Shown piece by piece: positions 46,913 through 56,805 of a DNA stretch of 64,000 bases. The stretch's first letter is position 1, and every line of letters starts with the position of its first letter. The notes beneath the pieces were generated by a model. That model was given only the letters and a program-made list of their open reading frames with translations. It was not told the origin of the DNA and made no database searches. Source of the DNA: Trichomonas vaginalis G3 (taxonomy: Eukaryota > Parabasalia > Trichomonadida > Trichomonadidae); assembly GCF_026262505.1 (NCBI RefSeq), contig NC_067206.1:5112879-5176878 (forward strand). The letters run 5' to 3'. The position numbers and the translations under genes are program-made.

Positions 46913-49900
46913 ATGTCTTTGTTCAGTACCTTTAAAGGACTTGTTAATAAACTTCCCCCAGATGTCAAGAGAGGTATGTTTGATATGTTTGGAGCCAAAC
47001 TGCCTAAGAAAGAAAAAGATATTACCAATAAATTAGCTCTGATCTTAAAGAATCAAGGATTACTTACAGGAAGTGCAGAAGAAGCTATCAAGAATGCTAA
47101 GAGCTTCTATGATGACTACAATGGTATCATGAATGTTCCAGCTTCAAATTCCCCAGTTGCTTTAGATCACGATCAGAGATCTCATAATAGAGCGTTAATG
47201 GAGATGCAACCAATATACTCAGACCCTCCACCAAAGATTGATGAGAGCGAATTAGCATACAAAGAAATACAGAATGCCTTTTACGTTGTTAAGAACATTA
47301 ATGGTCAAAAACTTCCTGATGAGAAATGGTTAGACCCAATAACTAAAGCAGGAGAAAGATTCATTATGTTTAACATTGACCAATACAGTCCAAGAGGAAA
47401 AGATTACTTCAACAAGATGTTTCCAAGAGTTATGGCAAAGTTCATTGGACAGATAGACCTTTTCAAACAGAAGTGGACATTCTATTACGACTTTGATGAG
47501 AAGAGAAACATTTTGCGTCATTTGAACATCAATACAATGGGATCATTAGTTCATCAGTTACTTAATGAAGCTCCAATAGCAGAAGTACAAGAATTAGCAT
47601 CTAAAGTCCTTGAATCAAACTATGACTTCTTCCTTTGTAGTATTCCTTCGTTAAGGAAGATCGAGATCTTTGACTATACAGCTTATTCAGATGTTGATGC
47701 TTCTGCTTTGAGAAAAGGAACGTACACACCATATAAACTCACAGCTGAAGAACAAGTTATGTTAGATACGATGAGAGCAGCAGGTCAAGAAACGATCGCA
47801 CTCAAGATCATCAAACAAAACCATTCAAAGAAGAGAAACAGGTCACGTAATGGTCAGCTTTGGACATGGACATGCAAATTACCTATTAACTTAGAGAGGT
47901 ATCAGATCTTCAACGAACTTAATGCAGAGACAGCAAAGAAGATGATGAAAGATTCATGTTTCATCTACGCTTGTATTCAAGCTGGTGTTGACGAAGCAAC
48001 AATTAATCATATGAGGGAAATCATTCGTGTCAAAGATTTTCCAATGTCAAAGATTAAGGTTATTGCCAAAGAAACAGGAATAAGGTTCCATGTCATCAAA
48101 TACAACGAGAAGTATTCAAATCATTCATATACTTATGAACCAGATGAAGAACCAAAGATGACAGTAGAACTTTTATTAATGTATGACCACTACATGTTGA
48201 ACGAAAAGCTTCCAATAAGTTCAATGTTCATCAAGAACTATGAAGATGTTTGTAAGTTGTGCAAGGATTGGACTTTAGAGAAGAAGATGTTAGTTAACAG
48301 AAGATATGAAACAAGGTATGCAATTAACTCAAAGTTAGTTACACCACTTGCAAAAGTCATTGAACTCTTGTTTGCTAACAATTATTTCGAACCAATTAGA
48401 ACAGGAGAACTTTGCACATACTTCACAACGATGTATAATGAGAACCTTGAAGAAATGATTGACCTCACATACAATGAGCGTTATTGCGCAAGGATGAAGA
48501 AAGATTGGAGTTCAGAGACGAAGAAAGACATGAAGTTCCCAAGAGAACATGTTTTCTTTGCTGACTTCGAAGCATCAACTGATGGAAACATTCACAAAGC
48601 ATACAACATTTGTTTCATGGAAGATGACGATGATGGTTATACATCAATTTGGGGAAGTGACTGTGCGTCAAAATTCCTCGAAGCTTTACCAGATAAGAGT
48701 TTAGTTTATTTCCACAACTTATCGTACGATGTCACTTTTCTCATGTCTCAGTTAGAAGAGATTACAGGAACTCCAATCATCAAAGGTTCACAAACGATGC
48801 AGATACAAGGAAAGTACAAAGGAAAACTTCTCTGCTTCAAAGACTCTTATGCAATCATCTCAACTAAGTTGGAAAGATTCCCTGAAATGTTTCACCTCAC
48901 TAGTGGTGAAAAAGAAGTTTTCCCATATAATTACTACACGGAAGAGTTAGTTAATACAACTAAAGTTGGTAACATCGATGATGCCATGAATCATGTCAAA
49001 GATATTGAAGCTTTTAATGAGAACATTGAGAAGATTGAAGATTGCAAGATTGATGATGAACACTTTGACATGGAAGTTTATTCGTCATTCTATTGCGGTC
49101 AAGATGTACGCATTTTACGAGATGGCTTTCTTAAGTTCCGCAATGACCTCATGACTGAGTTTGAAATAGATGCTTATGATTATGTTTCAATAAGTTCTAT
49201 CTCAAACAAACTCTTTGAGAAGAGAGTATATTGGAAGAACGGTAATCTCTTTGATCTTGCAGGAAAACCTCGTGAATATATTTCCAAGTGTATTCAAGGA
49301 GGAAGATGCATGCTAGCTGAGAACAAGAAGCAATACAATGAAGGAGAACTCATCACTGACTTCGATGCTGTATCATTGTATCCATCAGCAATTGCTAGAC
49401 TTTACTGTTTAGAAGGAATTCCAAAAGTTATGACAGAAGAGATGAAGAGCAGTGAATACTTGTTGGAGCATCTCTTTGATGATGACCAAGCTGAACCAAC
49501 AAAGGAAAAGTTCATCTCAGGATTTTACTGTCAGATCGAGATCTTGTCGATCGGTAAGAACTCAGCATTCCCATTGATTGTCGTCAATCCTGACATCAAC
49601 CCTGACTTACATGTTGCCAGAAGTTCCAATACATGCTGCAAGATGTTCGTAGACCACATTACGCTTCAAGATCTGATCAAGTTCCAAGAGATCTCATGCA
49701 AAGTCATTGATGGATACTATTATGATGGAAAAAGGGACATGACAATAAGGAATGAAGTTAAGAAGCTCTTCGAATTACGTGCTAAGTATAAGAAGGAAGG
49801 TAATCCGATACAAGAGATCATCAAACTTCTTTTGAACAGTATCTATGGTAAGACGATATTAAAGCCCATTGACAAAAAGATTCGTTTCATCAAGGACAAT

Positions 49901-50611
49901 AAGCTCACTGACTATATCATTAAGAACTATAATGACATACAGACAATAGAGTTCATCCCCGATTCCGAACTTTCATGTGTAAAGTCATTTAAACCTATCG
50001 TTCGTCACTTTAACTATTGTCCATTAGGTGTTTCAATCCTTTCTATGTCCAAACGAATCATGAATGAAGTATTCTTCACAGCAGAAGATTTGGGCTTGAA
50101 GTTGTTCTATCAGGATACAGATAGTTTACACTTGTATGAGAAGGACTTAGATAAGTTAGCAGAAGAATACAAGAGAAGGTATAACAGAGAACTCATTGGA
50201 AAAGCACTGGGTCAATTTCATTCAGACTTTGCAGAGATTACTGCAGGACATATGTCTAAGGCACAAAGATCTATATTCGTTGGAAAGAAGACTTACCTCG
50301 ACGAATTAACCAATGACCTCAAGGAAATTGCTTTCCACTGTCGAATGAAGGGAATCACACAGGACGTAATTGCACTTACTGCAAACCAAATGTTCCCAGA
50401 TGCGATACAAGTACATTATGACGAGAAGAAAGGTTTGTTCTTCCCTGAGAAAGTTGGGGAAAAATATAGCATCGTGGAATTGTACAAATCTCTTTATGAA
50501 GGTGATGAGATAACCTTTGACTTGTGCATTGGTTCGAAACCATGCTTCAACAAAAATAAGGACTTCACTATTTCAACGAAGTCATCTTTTGAACGTAAGT
50601 TAAAGTTCTAA
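46913..50611 (+). CDS. polB: Protein-primed DNA polymerase B (1,232 aa, intact)
   Basis: Exonuclease motifs: FFADFEAST (~residue 551), FHNLSYDVTFL (~599) and YCGQDVRIL (~729). Polymerase motifs: DFDAVSLYPS (~818), LLLNSIYGKT (~973) and YQDTDSLHLY (~1067). The spacing between motif A and B fits protein-primed PolB with TPR insertions. The ~540-residue N-terminal part is unlike known folds to my eye, but DSCFIYACIQ (~347) and YDHYML (~424) recall the Cys/His pair of OTU-like domains. The longest gene in the element, 33 bp after the penton gene. It replicates the Maverick from its ends. Confidence 0.95.
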   Translation: MSLFSTFKGLVNKLPPDVKRGMFDMFGAKLPKKEKDITNKLALILKNQGLLTGSAEEAIKNAKSFYDDYNGIMNVPASNSPVALDHDQRSHNRALMEMQPIYSDPPPKIDESELAYKEIQNAFYVVKNINGQKLPDEKWLDPITKAGERFIMFNIDQYSPRGKDYFNKMFPRVMAKFIGQIDLFKQKWTFYYDFDEKRNILRHLNINTMGSLVHQLLNEAPIAEVQELASKVLESNYDFFLCSIPSLRKIEIFDYTAYSDVDASALRKGTYTPYKLTAEEQVMLDTMRAAGQETIALKIIKQNHSKKRNRSRNGQLWTWTCKLPINLERYQIFNELNAETAKKMMKDSCFIYACIQAGVDEATINHMREIIRVKDFPMSKIKVIAKETGIRFHVIKYNEKYSNHSYTYEPDEEPKMTVELLLMYDHYMLNEKLPISSMFIKNYEDVCKLCKDWTLEKKMLVNRRYETRYAINSKLVTPLAKVIELLFANNYFEPIRTGELCTYFTTMYNENLEEMIDLTYNERYCARMKKDWSSETKKDMKFPREHVFFADFEASTDGNIHKAYNICFMEDDDDGYTSIWGSDCASKFLEALPDKSLVYFHNLSYDVTFLMSQLEEITGTPIIKGSQTMQIQGKYKGKLLCFKDSYAIISTKLERFPEMFHLTSGEKEVFPYNYYTEELVNTTKVGNIDDAMNHVKDIEAFNENIEKIEDCKIDDEHFDMEVYSSFYCGQDVRILRDGFLKFRNDLMTEFEIDAYDYVSISSISNKLFEKRVYWKNGNLFDLAGKPREYISKCIQGGRCMLAENKKQYNEGELITDFDAVSLYPSAIARLYCLEGIPKVMTEEMKSSEYLLEHLFDDDQAEPTKEKFISGFYCQIEILSIGKNSAFPLIVVNPDINPDLHVARSSNTCCKMFVDHITLQDLIKFQEISCKVIDGYYYDGKRDMTIRNEVKKLFELRAKYKKEGNPIQEIIKLLLNSIYGKTILKPIDKKIRFIKDNKLTDYIIKNYNDIQTIEFIPDSELSCVKSFKPIVRHFNYCPLGVSILSMSKRIMNEVFFTAEDLGLKLFYQDTDSLHLYEKDLDKLAEEYKRRYNRELIGKALGQFHSDFAEITAGHMSKAQRSIFVGKKTYLDELTNDLKEIAFHCRMKGITQDVIALTANQMFPDAIQVHYDEKKGLFFPEKVGEKYSIVELYKSLYEGDEITFDLCIGSKPCFNKNKDFTISTKSSFERKLKF

Positions 50612-50615
50612 ACAC

Positions 50616-50843
50616 TTACTTATTATTTTTCTTAGCTTCTTCCTCTTCTCTCAATTTCTTTGCAATCATTCGTGGATTCTTTGCGCGTCCAGCTGCTAAT
50701 GCAGCTAATTGTTTCTCTGTGAGTTTACGCTTTGGTTTAGCTGGTTTCTCTTCTTGTGTTTGTTCTTTTGGTTTGAGTTCATTAAGTATTTCTTCACGAA
50801 GTTCATTCTTGAGTGCTTCTCTGTCGAAAGTATTCTCAGTCAT
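50616..50843 (-). CDS. Small basic protein (75 aa)
   Basis: Start MTENTFDREAL at 50843; the longer frame to 50918 would overlap the divergent gene at 50878. Glu/Lys-rich helix, then KRKLTEKQLAALAAGRAKNP and a charged end. The LTEKQLAALAAGR pattern occurs in basic proteins of several large DNA viruses. Possible DNA-binding protein. Confidence 0.6.
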   Translation of the reverse strand: MTENTFDREALKNELREEILNELKPKEQTQEEKPAKPKRKLTEKQLAALAAGRAKNPRMIAKKLREEEEAKKNNK

Positions 50844-50877
50844 TTTGTTAGGAGTAAAAAATTTTATTAGGATAGAA

Positions 50878-51327
50878 ATGACGTCAAAACTTTCACCAAG
50901 TGAAAAGCAATCAATCATATTGAATGAAGCTAAAGGAATACAACATCCATTATATTATGTTTGTCATATGAAGAATGGTTCAGTTCAAGTTAGAAAGAGA
51001 AAGGCACCATTGAATTCACCAGCTCCTGCCCCAGCTCCTGTTGTTCAAGAAGCTCCTAAAGTTGATGAGAAGAAAGAAGAAGAACAAGCATATACTAATA
51101 AAATGTTGTTAGAGATGATGACAAAGATATTAGAACGTAACAGTGTAGTTAATGAACCAAACATGGACCCAATTGAACGTGAGAAGGAAACTAAAGAGAA
51201 TCAAGAATATGTTCAATCAATGGAAGAGAAAAGAATACACTTCGATGATGAACCAGAGCCTGAACCAGAACCTCCTAAACCTCAGCCACAAATAAGACGA
51301 ATAATCCCAAGAATAAGAAGATTGTAA
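50878..51327 (+). CDS. Protein with YYV-H-MK-G-VQ motif and Pro/Glu-rich tail (149 aa)
   Basis: Start MTSKLSPSEKQS at 50878, 34 bp from the divergent start at 50843. Residues 20-45 match the 78-aa protein at 36001. Then follow a proline/alanine stretch, a helix and a basic end (PQIRRIIPRIRRL). It directly precedes the major capsid gene (20 bp), so a virion assembly partner is possible. Confidence 0.65.
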   Translation: MTSKLSPSEKQSIILNEAKGIQHPLYYVCHMKNGSVQVRKRKAPLNSPAPAPAPVVQEAPKVDEKKEEEQAYTNKMLLEMMTKILERNSVVNEPNMDPIEREKETKENQEYVQSMEEKRIHFDDEPEPEPEPPKPQPQIRRIIPRIRRL

Positions 51328-51347
51328 ATTTTTTATAGCTGAGAAAG

Positions 51348-53042
51348 ATGTTGAACGATAACCTCAATACATACAGTATTGCTGATTCCATCAGACAAGT
51401 AAGATATTATTTCGATCAAGTTGATGGGGCAGTTCCTATTGGAGATACTAACCATAGATATGTCCCAACAAAAGTGCCAGCTATGCCGACAAATACTATT
51501 GATAACGGTTATATTACATTTAACATATCACCACCTGGTGAGAACATGATTGACTTATATAATACGTTCATTAGTGGTTATGTCGATGGTGAGTGCATAA
51601 TTACAACAGAAACTGAACCAGCTGATGAAAAAGTTCCTAAATATGATGGTGAAGTATATAAAGAAAGAGCTGTTGAGACAGCTCCTACAGGATCAAATGT
51701 TACAGCAATTAAAGCAATTGATACTAAATATGCTGGTGGCAAATCATGTGCACATCTTCCAGCAATTTGGTTGGGATACATTGATTCATTCTATGCTGTT
51801 GAATCATATCAATTAATCGCTAATGGTAAAAGTGTTTATACACAAGATAATGCTAGAGAAGAAGGTTACATTACTTCTACTGCATCTACAACAGAAGCTA
51901 TTAAGAAAGTTGATGTATTTAGTAAGGCTAGACATAAAGATGTTTTCAATAGATGTGATACAGTTCGTTCTGGACAGATTATTGAGTTCAATAAACCAAT
52001 TAGTGGTGCAACTACATTAAAGTTCCACATACCAATCAAGATTGACCTAAGAAGATTCCTAATACTTAATAACATTAGATTCCTTCCAGCGTTTGCTGGT
52101 AACTTACAACTTAAGGTTAAGTTCAGTATTGCTGGTATGGTTTGGACACCATTAAGTTATCAGGATATTCTACCATTACCGAACATGCAAGCCAATGTTA
52201 CAAGCTATATTCCAATCACTAATCACTTCACTCCTATCTATGAAGGTATCAAAGTTATTGATACTGTAACTTGGAATGCCGATAAGAGTACGATATCATT
52301 TGGTACCAAGTTTATTAAGTTCACTAAGAAGAATGCAAACTTCTTTGAAATGATTACATACTGTAACTCATTCTCTTTGGACCCTAACATCTATAGTGAT
52401 TTGGTGACAAGATATTCGGCAAAGACTCTAAACTTCCCAATCAAAAGAATTGACTGCATTACTATGGATGGTTCAATGGCTAAAGGTGAAGGAACTCCTT
52501 GTACATTCACGGCAGCATTTACTCCATTATATGTGAACACCATTTATACACTATTTAAGAAAACACCTAATTATAACACTACCTATGAAAATCCATTGTT
52601 TGAACAAATTCAATTGAACTGTGGAGCATATGGTAACATACCCGCTGAGGCTCAAGCATCTAATGATCCAATCTTCTATGAGATGCAGGCAAATGCCACT
52701 AACAATAATAACGATACTGTTGGCTTCAACTATGATGTCATGAGGTCTATCACAACCACATCAGTCCCTCAATTTGGAATCGAGTCAAATGACTTAGGTC
52801 ATTACCTATGTGGATTCCCTTGCGAAACTGATTATACATTCCAACAGGGTCAGTTATCTAATTCACCTATTACATATAAGCTTACAGTTAAGCCAACAGC
52901 AGAGTCTATTAAATATACTGAGAAACCAGTGTTATGCTTCTTACGTCACGTTTGCCTCTCCATACAGATTAAACAGGTGGACCACCTATCGTACTTCTCG
53001 ACGATTATGATTTATCAGCCCCTGCTAGTGAATAAAGGTTAG
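51348..53042 (+). CDS. MCP: Major capsid protein, double jelly-roll type (564 aa, intact)
   Basis: Start MLNDNLNTYSI. It aligns in order with the B capsid gene: YITFNISPPGENMIDLYNTF with THLRITNP; IWLGYIDSFYAVESYQL with LFVGYKSSNQSF; TLKFHIPIKIDLRRFLILNN with IIPVNDLLAFQAF; ITYKLTVKPTAE with QVTVQVKAYP. The length fits Maverick hexon proteins (500-650 aa). It is the last gene; its final ~55 codons lie in the terminal inverted repeat, so they are present in antisense at the left end too. In A/B the capsid gene is likewise the first major gene at an end. Confidence 0.85.
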   Translation: MLNDNLNTYSIADSIRQVRYYFDQVDGAVPIGDTNHRYVPTKVPAMPTNTIDNGYITFNISPPGENMIDLYNTFISGYVDGECIITTETEPADEKVPKYDGEVYKERAVETAPTGSNVTAIKAIDTKYAGGKSCAHLPAIWLGYIDSFYAVESYQLIANGKSVYTQDNAREEGYITSTASTTEAIKKVDVFSKARHKDVFNRCDTVRSGQIIEFNKPISGATTLKFHIPIKIDLRRFLILNNIRFLPAFAGNLQLKVKFSIAGMVWTPLSYQDILPLPNMQANVTSYIPITNHFTPIYEGIKVIDTVTWNADKSTISFGTKFIKFTKKNANFFEMITYCNSFSLDPNIYSDLVTRYSAKTLNFPIKRIDCITMDGSMAKGEGTPCTFTAAFTPLYVNTIYTLFKKTPNYNTTYENPLFEQIQLNCGAYGNIPAEAQASNDPIFYEMQANATNNNNDTVGFNYDVMRSITTTSVPQFGIESNDLGHYLCGFPCETDYTFQQGQLSNSPITYKLTVKPTAESIKYTEKPVLCFLRHVCLSIQIKQVDHLSYFSTIMIYQPLLVNKG

Positions 53043-53179
53043 TTTACATATGAACGTTTATTTTTACACATATATGCGTACATATGCGCGCCCGTATGGT
53101 GTCAGTTTTCTGTCACTTTTTTCATTGTGTCGGTGACTGTAGCTGTAGGCTACAGGCGACGCACAATGTATACTGTACT
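52875..53179 (-). repeat. Right terminal inverted repeat of element C, overlapping the capsid gene
   Basis: 305 bp; inverted copy of 28961-29266. The major capsid reading frame continues into it and stops at 53042, so about 168 bp of coding sequence are part of the transposon end. The outer 137 bp are non-coding. Confidence 0.93.
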
Positions 53180-53185
53180 TTCACA
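53180..53185. repeat. Target-site duplication of element C, right copy
   Basis: TTCACA directly follows the CTGTACT terminus of element C and matches 28955-28960. The empty host site would read through one copy of this hexamer. Confidence 0.9.
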
Positions 53186-53417
53186 TGCATCAGAATATCG
53201 TAATATTGCCAAATATCTTATTATATGCTTCAGATAACAGTAATTGTTGAAATCTACACACAAAACCAATGAGATTAAGAATGATATTCAGTGCATTTTA
53301 TTCAATAGTCATGAAAAATCATTAAAAACAACTATGGCTATTTTTGTCTTTTTTGAACTTTTGGTACTTCACGCCAGTAAAATGAAATAAAATACTTTTT
53401 ACAAAAGTTTTTGACCA
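53186..53417. other. Host intergenic region after element C
   Basis: AT-rich, from the right target duplication to the ankyrin gene start. No gene or clear initiator seen. Confidence 0.4.
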
Positions 53418-55581
53418 ATGGAATCTTCTAAATTAAAGAAGTATGATGATTTCATCGAAGCATATAATAACCTCTACCACATCCAGTCAGATGAATCTGT
53501 GGAAGAATCTTTTAATCTGATAACAACAATTTTAATTTCGAAGTATCAATTGGATCTATATGCTCTTATTATGAGTCTTTTCGTAGCAGTCAAGTGCAAT
53601 TACCGCTCAGCCAAGCTTTACGCCAAAATTCTCAACCAAATTTGCGCAAAATATTCAATTACTTCTTTACCATTTAAATCTTTAAAAACAGAAGCATTAA
53701 GTGTCAATTTAAATATTAATTCCAGTGATATAATTCAATTTGAATTAGACACCAAGCGCTTTCCAAAAGAAAATGAAATCGGTTTCATAATTATGCATGA
53801 TAAAATAGATAAGTTCAAGACATTTGTTGCAGAAAAGTCAATTAAAAAGATCAGAATCTCTATTCCTTGCCATTTTGAAATGTTGTCTATTGAAGCTTGC
53901 TGCTACTATGGATCTGTCAACATTTTTTCTTTCCTTGTTTCGAGCATGAATATTCCAATTTCAGAAAAATGTCTAGAACTTGCATTTATTGGTGGAAATA
54001 CAGATATCATCAATGAGTGCATGAAAAGTCGAAAGGTAGACTATAATTGCTATTACAACATTATCCAATCACATAACGACAGTTTTCTTGATTTTGTTTT
54101 TGAAAGAAATCTCTTTGAACCAAAAAATATAAATTCCAAAACGTTAATTCAATCACAAAATTTGAAATTTGTTTTTCTTCAGTTCAAGAAAAATAAAAAT
54201 TCAATTATTCCATGATGCGCAGCATTTCCACAAACTCTTGAAATCCTCAAAACAGAAAAGCTTGATTTTAATACTACTGAAATATACACAACAAAGAATT
54301 TATTACATTATGCAGCTGAGTACAAAAATATTGAATATTGCAAATATTTGTTGGAAAATACGGAAATCGATGTTAATGCACAGGATGGTAAAAAGAGAAC
54401 AGCTCTTTATCATGCAATTAAAAGCAATTGCTTGGAAATAGCAATTATGCTTATTTCTCATGGTGCAAGTATTACAATTCCTTCTAGGTACTCTTTGACT
54501 CCTTTAAATAAAACAGTGAAAAATAATTATAAGGAATTGGTCGAATTACTTCAAAAGAATCTTCCAAAGCCAAATACATATAAATTCTATCAGACTCCTC
54601 TTCAAACAGCAATTAAAAAGAATGATTTAGAAATGGCAAATTTTCTTATTTCACTTGGCGCTGATGTTAACGAAATATGTAGATCTGATGATTCTACAGC
54701 TCTAATAAAAGCTGTTGAAGGAGATAATAAAGAAATTGTTGAATATCTTCTTTCACAAGGTGCTGATGCTAATATAAAAAGTAAATATAAGACTACTCTT
54801 TCAGCTGCAGCAAGTAAAGAGAATTTAGAAATTATTAAAATTCTGGTTGATCATGGTGCTGACATGAATCAGATAGGTCACGAAGCTCCTCTCCATATTG
54901 CTGCAAGAATTGGCAATGATGTGTTAGTAGATTTTTTAATTTCACATGGTGCAGATGTTAATGTATTGGATGAAAATGGAGAATTCTCCTCTTCATGTAG
55001 CCATCATGAATGAAAACAATGATATGATAAAAAAGCTGATTTTACTCGGAGCTGATGTGAATAGAAAGAATTTTTTCAATAACACACCTCTTCACGAAAT
55101 TGCTAGAGATGACAAAAATTTAGATTTAGTAAAGTTTCTTATTGAACATGGCGCTAATGTTAATGCAACTGATGATGATGAAGGATCTACTCCGCTTCAT
55201 ATTGCGGCCACAAATGGTTGCAAGAAAATGATTCGCCTGTTGATATCACATGGAGTAGATATCAATTCGAAAGATAGGGATGGCAAAACATGTCTTCATT
55301 GGGCAGCTATTAATAACAAGAAAGCCATGGCAGAATTTCTCATTTCTCTGGGCGCAAATGTCAATGCAAAGGATAGCGAAGGCTTAACTCCACTTCATTT
55401 GGCTACAATGAATAATAGCACAAAAGTTGCAAAATGTCTTATTGCTCACGGTGCTGACATCAAAGCTAAAAATGATTATGGAAAAACACCTCTGTTTTGT
55501 TCCAGAAAATTCAAGAGACCTAAAATGGCTGATATCCTCATAGAAAATGGGGCAAAAAAGAGAGGTAAATCTAAAAAATAG
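53418..55581 (+). pseudogene. Ankyrin-repeat protein with Trichomonas-type N-terminal domain (two frameshifts)
   Basis: About 720 codons. Residues 1-240 form the helical leading domain seen in the large trichomonad ankyrin family (DUF3447-like; SIEACCYYGSVNIFSFLV). Then about fourteen ankyrin repeats of 33 residues with TPLH and GADVN signatures. One-base breaks lie near 54210 (stop after NSIIP) and near 54985 (stop after SSCSHHE); frames remain open on both sides. Hundreds of such genes are known in T. vaginalis; some are pseudogenes. Cytosolic interaction protein if expressed. Confidence 0.85.
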
Positions 55582-55740
55582 TTTAAAAAATTATTCGCAA
55601 TTTGGCCAGGGCTTGCCTTAAAAAAAGTAAACATTTGCTTTAGAAATCTTCTGAATCTTATTTATAGCAATAAAAAACAATTATATCTTCAAACAGAAGA
55701 TATTATCACTTAGGAATAAATTAACAGAAAATATCTTCAA

Positions 55741-55974
55741 ACACAATCTTTAGATACAATAAGATACATTAATTCTTTACCCTATGCATAGTGAGAAATA
55801 CCCTATTTCTTGAATTCAACTCCTCTGTTCACTTTTTTATTTGCCTTATAAAGAACAGAGGTGTTAAGATAGTCTGTAGCATTAATGTTAGATCGTTGAA
55901 ACCAAAGTTCTTGCACTTTTGAATTGCAATCAAAAAGTGTAAGAATGATGATAATTTTATTCTATTCACAAAAT
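55741..55974 (+). repeat. Host direct repeat, copy 1
   Basis: A 171-bp core (55804-55974) is almost identical to 56328-56498, and the upstream CACAATCTTTAGATACAATA segment is also shared (56251 onward). The core contains a GAACAGAGG/CCTCTGTTC inverted pair that could form a hairpin. Confidence 0.8.
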
Positions 55975-55999
55975 GATAATTTCTATCGGAAAAATAATC

Positions 56000-56265
56000 G
56001 CTGAGTTTCTTTTATAACATGACTTTCCTTCATTCTCTTTTGCATTAACATCAGCATCATGTGAAATATGACGTTCAATTGTAGATGCATTAAATAAATT
56101 ACAGGAATAATGAGAAGAATTATATGCAGAATTATCTTTAATATTCTCTTCAGCATCATGGGTGATTAATAAGTCTGCAATATCTCAATAGAGATGTTAT
56201 GTTGCCGCATGAAGTGCTGTTCTTCCATTAATATTTATTGAATTGAGATTCACACAATCTTTAGA
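56000..56265 (-). pseudogene. Decayed ankyrin-repeat fragment
   Basis: The minus strand reads ININGRTALHAAT, a stop, DIADLLITHDAEENIKDNSA, STIERHISHDADVNAKENEG and KSCYKRNSAIIF, clearly ankyrin-derived with stops. It lies between the two direct repeat copies. Confidence 0.65.
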
Positions 56266-56498
56266 TACAATAAGTTACATTGATTCTTTACAATTGTTCC
56301 TTGCAGTATAGTGAGAAATTCATTGTTTATTTCTTGAATTCAACTCCTCTGTTCACTTTTTTATTTGCCTTATAAAGAACAGAGGTGTTAAGATAGTCTG
56401 TAGCATTAATGTTAGATCGTTGAAACCAAAGTTCTTGCACTTTTGAATTGCAATCAAAAAGTGTAAGAATGATGATAATTTTATTCTATTCACAAAAT
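56251..56498 (+). repeat. Host direct repeat, copy 2
   Basis: Second copy of 55741-55974. The two copies bracket the ankyrin remnant, so the block may be a tandem duplication of a decayed gene end. Confidence 0.8.
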
Positions 56499-56805
56499 CT
56501 TTGGTCCAAAATTGAATACTTTACTCTAACTCGTTCTCTAAATTTTGTTGTTACAACATCTTTTAAGATCATATTTAAAGAGATCAAGGATGCTATTACT
56601 TGATTCCAATGTTAAAAGAATATAAGATCATGTAATAAATTTTGAAAGGTGACAGTAATTAATTTGACGATAGAAGAATTCAGGAAAATTTCAAATTTTC
56701 ATGATTAAACTTAAAAAATTCGTTACATGAATCATTCCAATTTTTTAAAAACTCCTTTTTAAAAACCGATTAAATATATTTCACAATATTTTTTCCCTAA
56801 TTTTT

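Larger units (their letters stand above)
28961..53179 (+). mobile_element. Maverick/Polinton C, complete 24.2-kb element
   Basis: The element is bounded by AGTACAGTATACATTG at 28961 and its complement ending at 53179, with TTCACA duplicated directly outside (28955-28960 and 53180-53185). Inverted repeats of 306 and 305 bp differ by little more than one extra C on the left. The content is ATPase, major and minor capsid proteins, integrase, polymerase B, collar-type fibre, Dam-like methyltransferase and about fifteen smaller genes. Only four apparent frameshifts are visible (about 30125, 34726, 43990, 45115), so it is much better preserved than A or B. Its proteins are clear but distant homologues of those in B, so it is a separate lineage. 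Confidence 0.95.
55582..56805. other. Intergenic region with direct repeats and ankyrin remnant
   Basis: No intact gene. It holds a direct repeat (next entries) and, on the minus strand at about 56000-56265, a decayed ankyrin fragment. Confidence 0.6.
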
